A stretch of 64,000 nucleotides of DNA from Bacteroidales bacterium (GTDB taxonomy: Bacteria > Bacteroidota > Bacteroidia > Bacteroidales > P3), in the NCBI GenBank assembly GCA_017616895.1, contig JAFZXE010000010.1, positions 124,001-188,000 on the forward strand. Reading direction: 5' to 3'. Below, one piece after another: positions 52,667 to 61,316 of this stretch (position 1 is its first letter; each line of letters opens with the position of its first letter). Made by a program: the position numbers and the translations under genes. A model generated the notes under the pieces. The model was not told the DNA's origin and ran no database searches. It saw only the letters and a list, made by a program, of their open reading frames with translations.

Positions 52667-53458
52667 CCACCCACCCCAACTGCAAGATAAACATCGGCCT
52701 GCACGTAACCTCACACCGTGCAGACGGCTATCACGAGCTGGAAACCGTGTTCATGCCTGTTCCTCTGTGCGACACACTCACCATCGAACCTGCTGCCGAT
52801 TTCCGTTTTACGCAAAGCGGTATAGCCGTTGACTGTCCTGCGGAAGAGAATATCTGTGTCAAAGCCTATCGAATGATGCAGAACCGTTATCCGCAGATTG
52901 GCGACATCCACCTGCACCTCAAAAAAAACATACCCTTCGGAGCCGGACTTGGCGGAGGTAGCAGCGATGCAGCACATGTAATCACAATGCTCAACGAGCT
53001 GTTCGACTTAAACCTGAGCCAGGCAGAATTATGCAGCCTTGCTAAGAATATAGGCGCCGACTGCCCGTTTTTCATTTTGAACCGCCCCTGCTACGCCACA
53101 GGCATAGGCGACCGACTGGAACCCCTCAACTTTCAACTTTCAACTCATACTCCTAAAGCCCCCTGTGTCGGTCTCCACCGCCGACGCCTACCGTGGAATA
53201 ACCCCACATCCCTCAAACATCGACCTAAGGAACGCCTTCAACGACCCCGTGGAAGATTGGCGCAAACTTATCGTGAACGACTTCGAGTCCACGGTATTTC
53301 CCAAGTATCCCATAATTGCAGAGCTGAAACAACAGCTCTACGAAAGAGGTGCCGTCTATGCCAGCATGTCAGGCAGCGGCAGCGCGCTCTTCGGACTTTT
53401 CAAAGAGTTGCCTGAAGAAAAGCTGCCCTTTGAGATTTATAGGAGCAATGATTTCTAG
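52663..53458 (+). pseudogene. ispE: 4-diphosphocytidyl-2-C-methyl-D-erythritol kinase, frameshifted in a heptamer repeat
   Basis: IspE phosphorylates CDP-ME in the MEP isoprenoid pathway. The first frame (from ATG 52663) gives a normal GHMP kinase to about residue 161, with the ATP motif PFGAGLGGGSSDAA and YATGIGDRLEPL. It then runs out of frame. The C-terminal third (LLKPPVSVSTADAYRGITP...SGSGSALFGLF) continues in another frame to TAG at 53456-53458. The junction is the heptamer series CTTTCAA at 53128-53149. Removing one 7-base unit gives EPLNFQLILLKPPVSVST and a clean 262-residue IspE. So it is one repeat unit away from intact: a real slip, a phase-variable state or an assembly error. Confidence 0.85.
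53128..53149. repeat. CTTTCAA heptamer repeat at the ispE frameshift
   Basis: TCAACTT, TCAACTT, TCAACTC: three in-phase units. Loss or gain of one unit changes the frame by one, because 7 is not a multiple of 3. Confidence 0.85.
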
Positions 53459-53490
53459 ATAATCTAGAGACTCTAGATATACTAGACATA
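53454..53490. repeat. 8/9-base tandem repeat, family CTAGATA, between convergent genes
   Basis: TCTAGATA, ATCTAGAGA, CTCTAGATA, TACTAGACA and TACTAGAA fill the space between the ispE stop codon and the patatin gene's stop codon at 53491. Confidence 0.82.
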
Positions 53491-55821
53491 CTAGAATATA
53501 TATCCCAGCGAGAGGTAAACCCCGAAACGCTTATACACGTTCGACCAGAAGCCCGTCAACGACAACGGCCCCACAGGACTGTCGTAGGCATACTGCAAAC
53601 CGAAACCGTAGCGATCCTCGTAGTCCTTGCCGAAGTAATGCCAGTAGGCGTCGGACGAGGCTAAATAGTTAGCCATCGCCGTGAGGTAGTGCTTGCCCTT
53701 CACGTTGCAGCGGATATCGAGACGCACCACTGTGGCACACCTTTCTGCCTGCTGTGGAGTGAGGACTCCTATAAACGGCATCTGATGGGCGATATAGCGA
53801 CCTGCCACCTCGCCACCCACAAGGTTACGGTAAGCGAAGTGGTAATCCGAGCCGATGATGAAACGGGTGTACAACTGCGGTATCAAGGTAAAGCGTCCGC
53901 CTAGCGGAGTGATAAAATGCTGGTATGCTACGCTGATATCGGCAAATCCCGGTGCTTTTATCGAGTCGGGATGCACCAGGTCGTGGTTGTTGATACGCCA
54001 GCGAGCGTCGAGGTCCACGTTGGCCCCGTTTCGGGCAAAGTAGCTGTCGTCGCGCGAGTCGTATTTAAACGTGACAAACGTGCCGAGACTACCCGTTCTA
54101 AGGTTGTCGTCGCCAAACAGCAGCGCATTGCCTCCCTGCAGACGGTCAAACAGCAAAAACTCTTCATCCACACCCGCGGTACCCGAGAAACGGAAAAGGT
54201 AGAATTCCGAGAAGAAGAAACTGAAGTCGTGACGGTAGAAATGCGTCGAATAGTATCTCTGCGAAAGCAGGCTGCCCATGTCGAACCTACTGTTGTAAAG
54301 CCTGTACGCCAGGTTTATCTTGGCAAACTTGCGGGCAGCGTATGTGCCCACCAGGTCGAGGTGATAGTTCTGTGCCAGACGCAGCGACACGTCGGCCTTG
54401 AATCCTCTCAGCGTGTTGCGGTTGAACCCCACGTTGAGCAACACGGCGGCTGCCTCTTCCGAGTCGAAGCGCGCTCCTATCGCAAACGCATGACGGGGCG
54501 ACGGCTCAAAGTCAAATACCAAGTCGTAGCTCTTGACAGAATCCTTGACGTCGGCATCCTGCCCTTTCACGTCCGACAGGCGGTAGCTCACCGCCGAGTA
54601 GGCGCCCGTGCCTTTGAATATGTTCACCGCGTCGATGATGTCCTTGCCCGACACAGGCACGCCCGTCCTGAGTTTGGTTTTTGAGAGCAGCCATTTCTTG
54701 TCCGACTCCGACATCTTACCCATATCTATCGACATGAGGGCCAGTCGGTCGTTTTCGATACTCGACTCACGACGGTGTCCTCTCATCTCGGCGGCAGACT
54801 CCATCTCACGTCCTCTCGCCATCAGCTCCTGTTTCAGAGCCTCTATCTCTTCGGCGTGGGCTTTTGCGCACTCGTATCCGCGACGCACCAAGCTGTCGAT
54901 TGCCGACTTGTTGAAACTCATCGTGCCGAAGCCGCCGATGTCCGGATGCAGGTAAATTCTGCACCCGCCTCGGTTTTGAGCCGACTTGGCCTGCACCGTA
55001 ACGCTCACCAGCTGGTTGAAAATCTGGGGCAGCGATTTCAGCTGCGATGCGTCTGTCGCCATCTCGTCCGACACCTCCACTCCTATCACATAGTCGGCAC
55101 CCATCTCACGACACACATCCACCGGGAAGTTGTTCGTCATTCCGCCATCCACAAGCACCTTGCCGTCAAGCTCTACGGGCGAGAACACACCCGGTATAGC
55201 CATACTGGCACGTATTGCTGTCGGAAACCGACCGCTGCGCATCACATATTCCTCACCGCTTATCACGTCGGTGGCAACGCAGGCAAACGGTACGGGGAAA
55301 TTATTGAAATCCATCGAATCCTGAAAGCCGAGACTCAGGTTGTTAAACAGGTTGGTAATATTGTTTCCACCCATAAACGAACCCGGCAGCGAGGCGATGA
55401 AGCCGTTGTTCCTACGTCTCACCTCGCTGATGTTCGAGTCGAGAGTGCCCAGGTTAAACGGCACCGAAAGCAGATACGCGCTCCTTTCCATACGTGACGA
55501 CGCCGAGCGGTAGCGGCGGTCGAGCACACCGGTGATATATTGCGACCAGTCGAGGTTGCTTATCAGCGAGTCGAGCTGCTCGGCGGTATATCCGATAGAG
55601 TATAAGCCACCCACTATCGAACCCATACTTGTACCAGAGATATAGTCGATAGGGATTCCCTGCTCCACCAAGTATTTCAACACACCGATATGAGCAGCAC
55701 CTTTAGCACCGCCACCACTAAGCGTGAGGCCGACTTTAGGAGAGCCCGACGACTGACCATACGTAAAGCCCGATGCCATCAACATCAAACACAATATAAG
55801 TATGGGCAATATTCTTTTCAT
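53491..55821 (-). CDS. patatin-like phospholipase with BamA-type outer-membrane barrel
   Basis: This protein has 776 residues from ATG 55821. After a signal peptide ending TYGQ (23) comes a patatin domain with oxyanion loop GGGAKG (36-41), nucleophile Ser65 in GTSMGS (63-68) and Asp225 in DGG. A POTRA-like region (about 350-450) and a C-terminal beta-barrel (about 460-776) ending in aromatic YLSLGYIF follow, as in PlpD/type Vd-like secreted phospholipases of Bacteroidetes. It likely sits in the outer membrane and displays or releases the lipase. Convergent with ispE. Confidence 0.92.
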   Translation of the reverse strand: MKRILPILILCLMLMASGFTYGQSSGSPKVGLTLSGGGAKGAAHIGVLKYLVEQGIPIDYISGTSMGSIVGGLYSIGYTAEQLDSLISNLDWSQYITGVLDRRYRSASSRMERSAYLLSVPFNLGTLDSNISEVRRRNNGFIASLPGSFMGGNNITNLFNNLSLGFQDSMDFNNFPVPFACVATDVISGEEYVMRSGRFPTAIRASMAIPGVFSPVELDGKVLVDGGMTNNFPVDVCREMGADYVIGVEVSDEMATDASQLKSLPQIFNQLVSVTVQAKSAQNRGGCRIYLHPDIGGFGTMSFNKSAIDSLVRRGYECAKAHAEEIEALKQELMARGREMESAAEMRGHRRESSIENDRLALMSIDMGKMSESDKKWLLSKTKLRTGVPVSGKDIIDAVNIFKGTGAYSAVSYRLSDVKGQDADVKDSVKSYDLVFDFEPSPRHAFAIGARFDSEEAAAVLLNVGFNRNTLRGFKADVSLRLAQNYHLDLVGTYAARKFAKINLAYRLYNSRFDMGSLLSQRYYSTHFYRHDFSFFFSEFYLFRFSGTAGVDEEFLLFDRLQGGNALLFGDDNLRTGSLGTFVTFKYDSRDDSYFARNGANVDLDARWRINNHDLVHPDSIKAPGFADISVAYQHFITPLGGRFTLIPQLYTRFIIGSDYHFAYRNLVGGEVAGRYIAHQMPFIGVLTPQQAERCATVVRLDIRCNVKGKHYLTAMANYLASSDAYWHYFGKDYEDRYGFGLQYAYDSPVGPLSLTGFWSNVYKRFGVYLSLGYIF

Positions 55822-55841
55822 CGCTGACAAACTTATCTATC

Positions 55842-57044
55842 TTATTTCTTTATCCTGTTCTCCAGCGCCTTGATTGCGTTATATGCTATCAGGCCGTTGG
55901 CGAGTTCGATGCTTCTTTCGTCAACCATCAGGTTAGGACGGTGGAGGTTGCAGAACGGTGTGCCAGGTTCGTGTATGCCGATACGGAAATAGCAGGCGGG
56001 AATCTTCTGTGCAAAGAAGGCAAAGTCTTCTGCCGTCATACGCAGGTCGAGCCACTGCACCTTGTCTTCACCGAGGAAAGCGACAGCGTTGTCGTGTACC
56101 TGCTGGGTACATTCGTCGTCGTTGAACACATACGGATAGCCGTAGTCGATAAAGAGGTCGCATTCGCCTCCCATGCTCTCGGCTATACCGCAGCTTATCT
56201 TACGTATCTTCTCGTGGCATTCGAGGCGCCATTTCTCGTCGAAGGTGCGTATGATGCCTTCCATCTTCACCTCATCGGGGATGATGTTGGTGCGGCCGCT
56301 GCCGATAAACTTGCCGAACGAAAGTGTGGTGGGCATCATGGGTGCGGCGTTGCGGCTCACAATCTGCTGCAGCGCTACGACAATATGACTGGCGATGAGT
56401 ATCGGGTCGACGCTGAGGTGCGGAGTGGCACCGTGTCCTCCCCTACCCTTCACCGTCCAATAGAGTTCATCGGTCGAAGCCATATACTTTCCTTTGCGCA
56501 TACCCACATAGCCGTAATCCATCTCGGGTAGACAATGGAACGAGTAGATCTCGTTGGGAGTGACTTCGTCGAAGAGTCCGTCGTCCATCATCATGCGGGC
56601 ACCGCCTGGGTACATCTCCTCCGACGGCTCGAAGATAAGCATTATGCTTCCACGCAGCTGCTCTTTCAACGCCACCAATATCTTGGCTGCCCCAAGCAGC
56701 GAGCTGGTGTGCATATCGTGTCCGCAGGCATGCATCACGCCGGGGTTCTCCGATGCGAAAGGCAACCCTGTGGCCTCCTGCAACGGCAGAGCATCGTAGT
56801 CGGAACGGAGCGCCACACAGTAGCTGTCGGGTTCGATGCCACCACGTATCATAGCCATACATCCGGTCTTTCCGATGCCGGTCTTGGGTGTAAGCCCCAT
56901 CTCGCGCAGCCGTTCGGCGACGTAGTTCATTGTGCCGTATTCCTGTTGCGAGAGGTCGGGATGACGATGCAGCCAACGACGCATCTCTATCACCGAAGCG
57001 AAGTTTTCGTGGGCAAGCTTTTTTATCTGTTCAATGGTGGGCAT
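55842..57044 (-). CDS. M20 family amidohydrolase
   Basis: This protein has 400 residues from ATG 57044. It belongs to the M20D aminoacylase/carboxypeptidase group (HipO/amhX-like): zinc and active-site motifs HACGHDMH (105-112), EPSEEMYPGGARMM and RMTAEDFAFFAQ with a dimerisation domain between. Such enzymes release acyl groups from amino acids such as hippurate or N-acetyl-L,L-diaminopimelate. The substrate cannot be told from sequence. No signal peptide, so cytosolic. It is in a tight row with DUF456 upstream and the patatin gene downstream. Confidence 0.92.
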   Translation of the reverse strand: MPTIEQIKKLAHENFASVIEMRRWLHRHPDLSQQEYGTMNYVAERLREMGLTPKTGIGKTGCMAMIRGGIEPDSYCVALRSDYDALPLQEATGLPFASENPGVMHACGHDMHTSSLLGAAKILVALKEQLRGSIMLIFEPSEEMYPGGARMMMDDGLFDEVTPNEIYSFHCLPEMDYGYVGMRKGKYMASTDELYWTVKGRGGHGATPHLSVDPILIASHIVVALQQIVSRNAAPMMPTTLSFGKFIGSGRTNIIPDEVKMEGIIRTFDEKWRLECHEKIRKISCGIAESMGGECDLFIDYGYPYVFNDDECTQQVHDNAVAFLGEDKVQWLDLRMTAEDFAFFAQKIPACYFRIGIHEPGTPFCNLHRPNLMVDERSIELANGLIAYNAIKALENRIKK

Positions 57045-57063
57045 TGGGTAATGATGAATAGTA

Positions 57064-57576
57064 TTATGCAAAAATATCGACTATGACGTAGATAAAGAGT
57101 GCGAGTGCGAAAAAGAATTTAACCAAGGTGCTGCCGAGCAGTCCCAAAAAGGAACCGAAGGCTGCCTTGAGAGCAACGTCCCCCTCGGCCCCTGTGGTAA
57201 GCTCACCGATATAGGCACCCACGAAAGGTCCCAAGATGATGCCGATGATATTGGCCGGACCTATGGCTATGCCCAGTATGGGGAACAGGATAAGCGAGAC
57301 AACAGCTCCAATGTTGGCTCCACGCATACCGCGTTTCGAACCTCCGTGATGCTTGGCAGCCCATCCCGGCATGAGGTAGTCGAGGAAAACGAGGAAGAGC
57401 GTGATTGCTCCGGTTATGCCTACCACCCACCAAATATTGTGCCAAGCCTGCGCGGTGAAGGCAAAGACCAGAAGTCCCACCCAGCTGACAGGAGGACCTG
57501 GAAGGACCGGCAAGACAGAACCCACCAATCCTATCACAACACAGACAATAGCGATAATCAGCAATGCAGTATTCAT
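57064..57576 (-). CDS. DUF456 family membrane protein
   Basis: This 170-residue protein is mostly hydrophobic, with about five or six membrane segments and Gly-rich loops, including VLPVLPGPPVSWVGLL near the start and IGPANIIGIILGPFVGAYIGEL in the middle. These are typical of DUF456, whose function is unknown. It lies between the M20 hydrolase and ileS on the same strand; the upstream gap is an octamer repeat. Confidence 0.9.
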   Translation of the reverse strand: MNTALLIIAIVCVVIGLVGSVLPVLPGPPVSWVGLLVFAFTAQAWHNIWWVVGITGAITLFLVFLDYLMPGWAAKHHGGSKRGMRGANIGAVVSLILFPILGIAIGPANIIGIILGPFVGAYIGELTTGAEGDVALKAAFGSFLGLLGSTLVKFFFALALFIYVIVDIFA

Positions 57577-57592
57577 AACCTTGAACTTTACA

Positions 57593-57656
57593 ACATATCA
57601 ACTCATCAACTTATCCACCTATCAACATATAAACATATCAACCTATCCACCTACCA
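57593..57656. repeat. eight-unit octamer array, family ACATATCA, between ileS and DUF456
   Basis: Eight in-phase units (ACATATCA, ACTCATCA, ACTTATCC, ACCTATCA, ACATATAA, ACATATCA, ACCTATCC, ACCTACCA) lie in the 92-base gap. They are the reverse complement of the GTTGATAT family. Confidence 0.88.
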
Positions 57657-57668
57657 ACAAACTCAAAA

Positions 57669-60600
57669 CTATTTCTTCCTCACCCAAATCTCGGTGTTCA
57701 TGCCGTCGAGCAGCTCTATCGCCTGTTTCTCGGTCGAAGCGATATTATCGACAAAGTTGAACTCCGTGCAGAGTGTCTCGTTGCAGATATACTCCATGTG
57801 CTGCTTCACCGCCTCGTCCCATTCGCCATGCAGCAGATCGACGGCGATGCGGTCGGTCACGTCGAAGCCCTCCTTGCGGATGTTCTGTATGCGGTTGACC
57901 AGCTCGCGGGCGATACCTTCGGCTTTGAGTTCGTCGGTGACGGTTATGTCGAGCGCCACGGTGAGGCTGCCCTCGTTGGCGACCACCCAACCCGGGATGT
58001 CCTGGGTGGCGATCTCCACGTCGGCCAGCGTCAGCTCCACCGGCTGTCCTTCGACGGTCATCTCGTATCTACCGTCGGCCTCGAGGGCGTTAATCTGTTC
58101 CTGCGAGAAGGCAGTGACTGCGGCGTTGATGGACTTCATAATCTTGCCGTAGCGAGGGCCGAGAGTCTTGAAGTTGGGTTTTATGCGTTTCACCAGCAGG
58201 TTGTTGTCGGCAGCGAGGAACTCCACTCCCTTGATGTTCAACTCTGAGCAGATGAGGTTGGAGACAGCCTCCACCTGATGCTGGAAGTGCTCGCCGTGAA
58301 CGGGTATGGAAATCTTCGAGAGCGGCTGACGCACACGCAGGTTGCTCTTCTTGCGGAGCGAGAGTCCCATCGAACAGATATGCTGAGCCAGCTGCATGCG
58401 CTCTTCGAGCTCTTTGTCTATCATCTCCTCGTGTACTGCGGGGAATGCGGCATGGTGTACCGATTCCACATCGAGACGGTGGGTGACGTTGTTCAGGTCG
58501 AGGAACATGCGCTCGCTGAAGAAGGGCGCGATGGGAGCCATCAGTCGGCTGAGTGTTTCAAGACATGTGTAAAGTGTCTGATAGGCCGAAATCTTGTCGT
58601 CGCTGTAGTCGCCCTTCCAGAAACGGCGGCGGCAGAGACGCACATACCAGTTGCTGAGGTAAGCATCGACAAACTCCTGAATGGCACGCCCCGCGCGGGT
58701 AGGCTCATAGTCGGCCAGCGCCTCATCGACGGTCTTGGTCAGCGTGTTGAGCTCCGAGAGAATCCAGCGGTCGATCTCGGGACGTTTCTCTATCGGCAGG
58801 TCGGCCTCCTTGTATTCAAAGCCGTCGATATTGGCGTAGAGTGCGAAGAAGCTGTAGGTGTTGTAGAGTGTGCCGAAAAACTTTCTTCTGACCTCATCGA
58901 CACCTTCTACGTCGAACTTGAGGTTGTCCCATGGCTGCGAGTTGGTAATCATATACCAGCGGGTGGCGTCGGGGCCCTGCTTGCCGAGTGTCTCGAAGGG
59001 GTCGATGGCGTTGCCGAGTCGCTTGGACATCTTGTTGCCGTTCTTGTCGAGCACCAACCCGTTCGACACCACGTTCTTGAACGCCACCGAGTCGAAACAC
59101 ATCGTGGCGATGGCGTGGAGGGTGTAGAACCAGCCTCGTGTCTGGTCAACGCCCTCGGCAATGAAGTCGGCCGGGAACTGCTCGGCTTTCAGCTGCTCGC
59201 CCATATAGTGAATCTGGGCGTAAGGCATAGCGCCGCTGTCGAACCACACGTCTATCAGGTCGGGCTCGCGACGCATCGGCTTGCCGCTGTCGGACACGAG
59301 GACCACTCCGTCGATATATGGACGGTGAAGGTCGAATTTTGAATTTTGAACTTTGGATTCTGAATAGCCCAACTTGTCCACATCTTCAGCTGACATCACG
59401 CCGGCTTTGACGGCTTTCTCTATCTCGCTGCATAGTTCCTTGACGCTGCCTATGCACTTCTCCTCCTTGCCGTCCTCGGTGCGCCAGATGGGGAGCGGGG
59501 TGCCCCAGTAGCGGCTGCGGCTGAGGTTCCAATCGACGATGTTCTCCAGCCAGTTGCCGAAGCGTCCGCTTCCGGTGGCTTCGGGTTTCCAGTTGATGGT
59601 CTTGTTGAGTTCTATCATGCGGTCTTTCACCGCGGTGGTGCGGATAAACCAGCTGTCGAGCGGATAGTAGAGAACCGGCTTGTCGGTACGCCAGCAATGG
59701 GGATAGCTGTGGGTGTGCTTCTCGCTCCTGAAGAGTTTGCCCTCGCCTTTGAGCATAACCACTATATCGACGTCCAGCGACGGGTCTTTGTCAGTCTTGG
59801 CGGGGTCGTAGGCGTTCTTCACAAATTTGCCTGCGTATGGGGCGTAGAGGTCGGTGTTCACGTTTGCCTTCACCCACTCGGGGTCGAGGTCTTCGACTGG
59901 TGCGAAGCGACCTTTCTTATCGACCATCGGCATCTGCTTGCCGTCGCGGTCGAAGAGGAGCAGCTCGCCGATGCCGGCTTTCTTGGCCACACGGGCGTCG
60001 TCGGCACCGAAGGTGGGCGCGATATGCACTATGCCCGTACCGTCCTCGGTGGTGACATAGTCGCCCAGAATTATGCGGAAGGCGTCGTCGCCCGTAGGCT
60101 TAACCCACGGTATCAGCTGCTCGTAGCGGATGCCCTCCAGGTCTTTACCCTTGCACTCTGCGACAATCTTACCGGTCAATTTTGAATTTTGAATTTTGGA
60201 TTTTGAATCAGCCGCGTCAGCATCTTCACAATTCGAAATTCTATTTTCACAATTAAAGAAGCTGCCAACAAGGGCTTTCGCCATGATGATGCGGCAAGGT
60301 TCTTCCTTATAGGGGTGCGTCGTCTCAATGAGCACATAGTCAATCGAAGGACCGACGCAGAGAGCGGTGTTCGACGGCAACGTCCACGGAGTCGTCGTCC
60401 AAGCGATGGCGTATGTGGGGATGTCCGCCTGCGAAACACACTGGCTGCCGACCACTGACTGCTGACCGCTAATTATCTTAAACATCGCCACGCAGGTCAG
60501 ATCCTTCACATCCCTGTAGCATCCGGGCATGTTGAGCTCGTGGCTCGAAAGGCCGGTGCCGGCGGCAGGCGAATAGGGCTGTATGGTGTAGCCTTTGTAA

Positions 60601-61115
60601 AGCAGCCCCTTGTCGTAGAGCTTCTTCAGCAGGAACCACAAGGTCTCGATATACTCGTTGTCGAAGGTGATATAGGGGTGCTCGAGGTCAACCCAATAAC
60701 CCATCTGACGGGTGAGCTCGTCCCAAAGGTCTTTGTATTTGAGCACCTCGGTGCGGCAGGCGCGGTTGTAGTCGTCCACCGAAATCTTCTTACCGATGTC
60801 CTCCTTGGTGATGCCAAGGTTTTTCTCGACGCCCAGCTCGACGGGGAGGCCGTGGGTGTCCCAGCCGGCCTTGCGGTCAACGAAAAAGCCCTTCTGCGCC
60901 TTGTAGCGGCAGAAGACGTCCTTGATGGTGCGGGCCATCACGTGGTGGATGCCCGGCTTGCCGTTAGCCGACGGAGGGCCGTCGTAGAAGACGAAGGCGG
61001 GATGCCCTTCGGCGAGTTTCTGTCCTTTCTCGAAAGTCTTGTTTTCCTCCCAGAAGCGGCGGATATCGTTGCCGATCTGAGTCATACTAAGCTGCTTATA
61101 CTCTTTGTAACTCAT
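57669..61115 (-). CDS. ileS: isoleucyl-tRNA synthetase carrying three repeat-derived in-frame inserts
   Basis: This 1148-residue class I synthetase has the HIGH-type motif GIHH (55-58, in GKPGIHHVMART), the editing-domain blocks AWTTTPWTLPSNTAL and TFGADD, and the KMSKR signature later on. It charges tRNA-Ile and corrects valine. Three segments look foreign: residues 216-229 (SGQQSVVGSQCVSQ), 286-313 (ending SKSKIQNSKL) and 584-594 (YSESKVQNSKF). Each is encoded by 7-base tandem repeats found elsewhere in intergenic gaps, and each keeps the frame. The first two are in or near the editing region. The gene has its own -7 box upstream. Confidence 0.95.
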   Translation of the reverse strand: MSYKEYKQLSMTQIGNDIRRFWEENKTFEKGQKLAEGHPAFVFYDGPPSANGKPGIHHVMARTIKDVFCRYKAQKGFFVDRKAGWDTHGLPVELGVEKNLGITKEDIGKKISVDDYNRACRTEVLKYKDLWDELTRQMGYWVDLEHPYITFDNEYIETLWFLLKKLYDKGLLYKGYTIQPYSPAAGTGLSSHELNMPGCYRDVKDLTCVAMFKIISGQQSVVGSQCVSQADIPTYAIAWTTTPWTLPSNTALCVGPSIDYVLIETTHPYKEEPCRIIMAKALVGSFFNCENRISNCEDADAADSKSKIQNSKLTGKIVAECKGKDLEGIRYEQLIPWVKPTGDDAFRIILGDYVTTEDGTGIVHIAPTFGADDARVAKKAGIGELLLFDRDGKQMPMVDKKGRFAPVEDLDPEWVKANVNTDLYAPYAGKFVKNAYDPAKTDKDPSLDVDIVVMLKGEGKLFRSEKHTHSYPHCWRTDKPVLYYPLDSWFIRTTAVKDRMIELNKTINWKPEATGSGRFGNWLENIVDWNLSRSRYWGTPLPIWRTEDGKEEKCIGSVKELCSEIEKAVKAGVMSAEDVDKLGYSESKVQNSKFDLHRPYIDGVVLVSDSGKPMRREPDLIDVWFDSGAMPYAQIHYMGEQLKAEQFPADFIAEGVDQTRGWFYTLHAIATMCFDSVAFKNVVSNGLVLDKNGNKMSKRLGNAIDPFETLGKQGPDATRWYMITNSQPWDNLKFDVEGVDEVRRKFFGTLYNTYSFFALYANIDGFEYKEADLPIEKRPEIDRWILSELNTLTKTVDEALADYEPTRAGRAIQEFVDAYLSNWYVRLCRRRFWKGDYSDDKISAYQTLYTCLETLSRLMAPIAPFFSERMFLDLNNVTHRLDVESVHHAAFPAVHEEMIDKELEERMQLAQHICSMGLSLRKKSNLRVRQPLSKISIPVHGEHFQHQVEAVSNLICSELNIKGVEFLAADNNLLVKRIKPNFKTLGPRYGKIMKSINAAVTAFSQEQINALEADGRYEMTVEGQPVELTLADVEIATQDIPGWVVANEGSLTVALDITVTDELKAEGIARELVNRIQNIRKEGFDVTDRIAVDLLHGEWDEAVKQHMEYICNETLCTEFNFVDNIASTEKQAIELLDGMNTEIWVRKK
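59334..59370. repeat. heptamer repeat inside ileS, insert 3
   Basis: On the coding strand TTCAGAA, TCCAAAG, TTCAAAA, TTCAAAA, TTCGACC: five near-units translated as SESKVQNSKFD. Confidence 0.82.
60177..60260. repeat. heptamer repeats inside ileS, insert 2
   Basis: The coding strand has AATTGTGAA twice around AATAGAATTTCG, then about 20 ordinary bases, then TTCAAAA, TCCAAAA, TTCAAAA, TTCAAAA. The peptide is NCENRISNCEDADAADSKSK followed by IQNSKL. Confidence 0.8.
60429..60470. repeat. heptamer repeats inside ileS, insert 1
   Basis: The coding strand reads GCGGTCA, GCAGTCA, GTGGTCG, GCAGCCA, the family seen across the tamB stop codon at 49885-49919. Translated as SGQQSVVGSQ. Confidence 0.8.
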
Positions 61116-61180
61116 CTGATTTTATGATTACATTTTGATATTCTAATACTTATGCTTTCATATTTATAAAAAGCAAGATG

Positions 61181-61188
61181 CAAATATA
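61181..61188 (-). promoter_or_regulatory. -7 box upstream of ileS
   Basis: Minus-strand TATATTTG fits TAnnTTTG, 65 bases before the ileS ATG. Confidence 0.45.
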
Positions 61189-61259
61189 CGAAAATATTGG
61201 CAATCAAGCGAAGGGAAAATGTGCAAAGCGGGATTACAAAATCCGGATTGTACTGGGGT

Positions 61260-61274
61260 GGGATTACGAATCCC
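61260..61274. repeat. short palindrome GGGATTACGAATCCC
   Basis: A 6-bp inverted repeat with a three-base loop. A related GGATTACAAAATCC lies 30 bases to the left, and it is next to the larger palindrome at 61287. Probably the same kind of dispersed palindromic element. Confidence 0.55.
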
Positions 61275-61286
61275 GAGAAAAAAGAA

Positions 61287-61310
61287 GTGCCGGATTCGGA
61301 AATCCGGCAC
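61287..61310 (-). terminator. palindromic terminator-like element GTGCCGGATT, copy 2
   Basis: A near-exact copy of 34882-34905, with the same flanks (AGAAGT on the left, CAACGGG on the right). On the minus strand it is followed by TTCTTTTTTCTC and lies seven bases after the Ig-like lipoprotein stop. Confidence 0.75.
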
Positions 61311-61316
61311 AACGGG

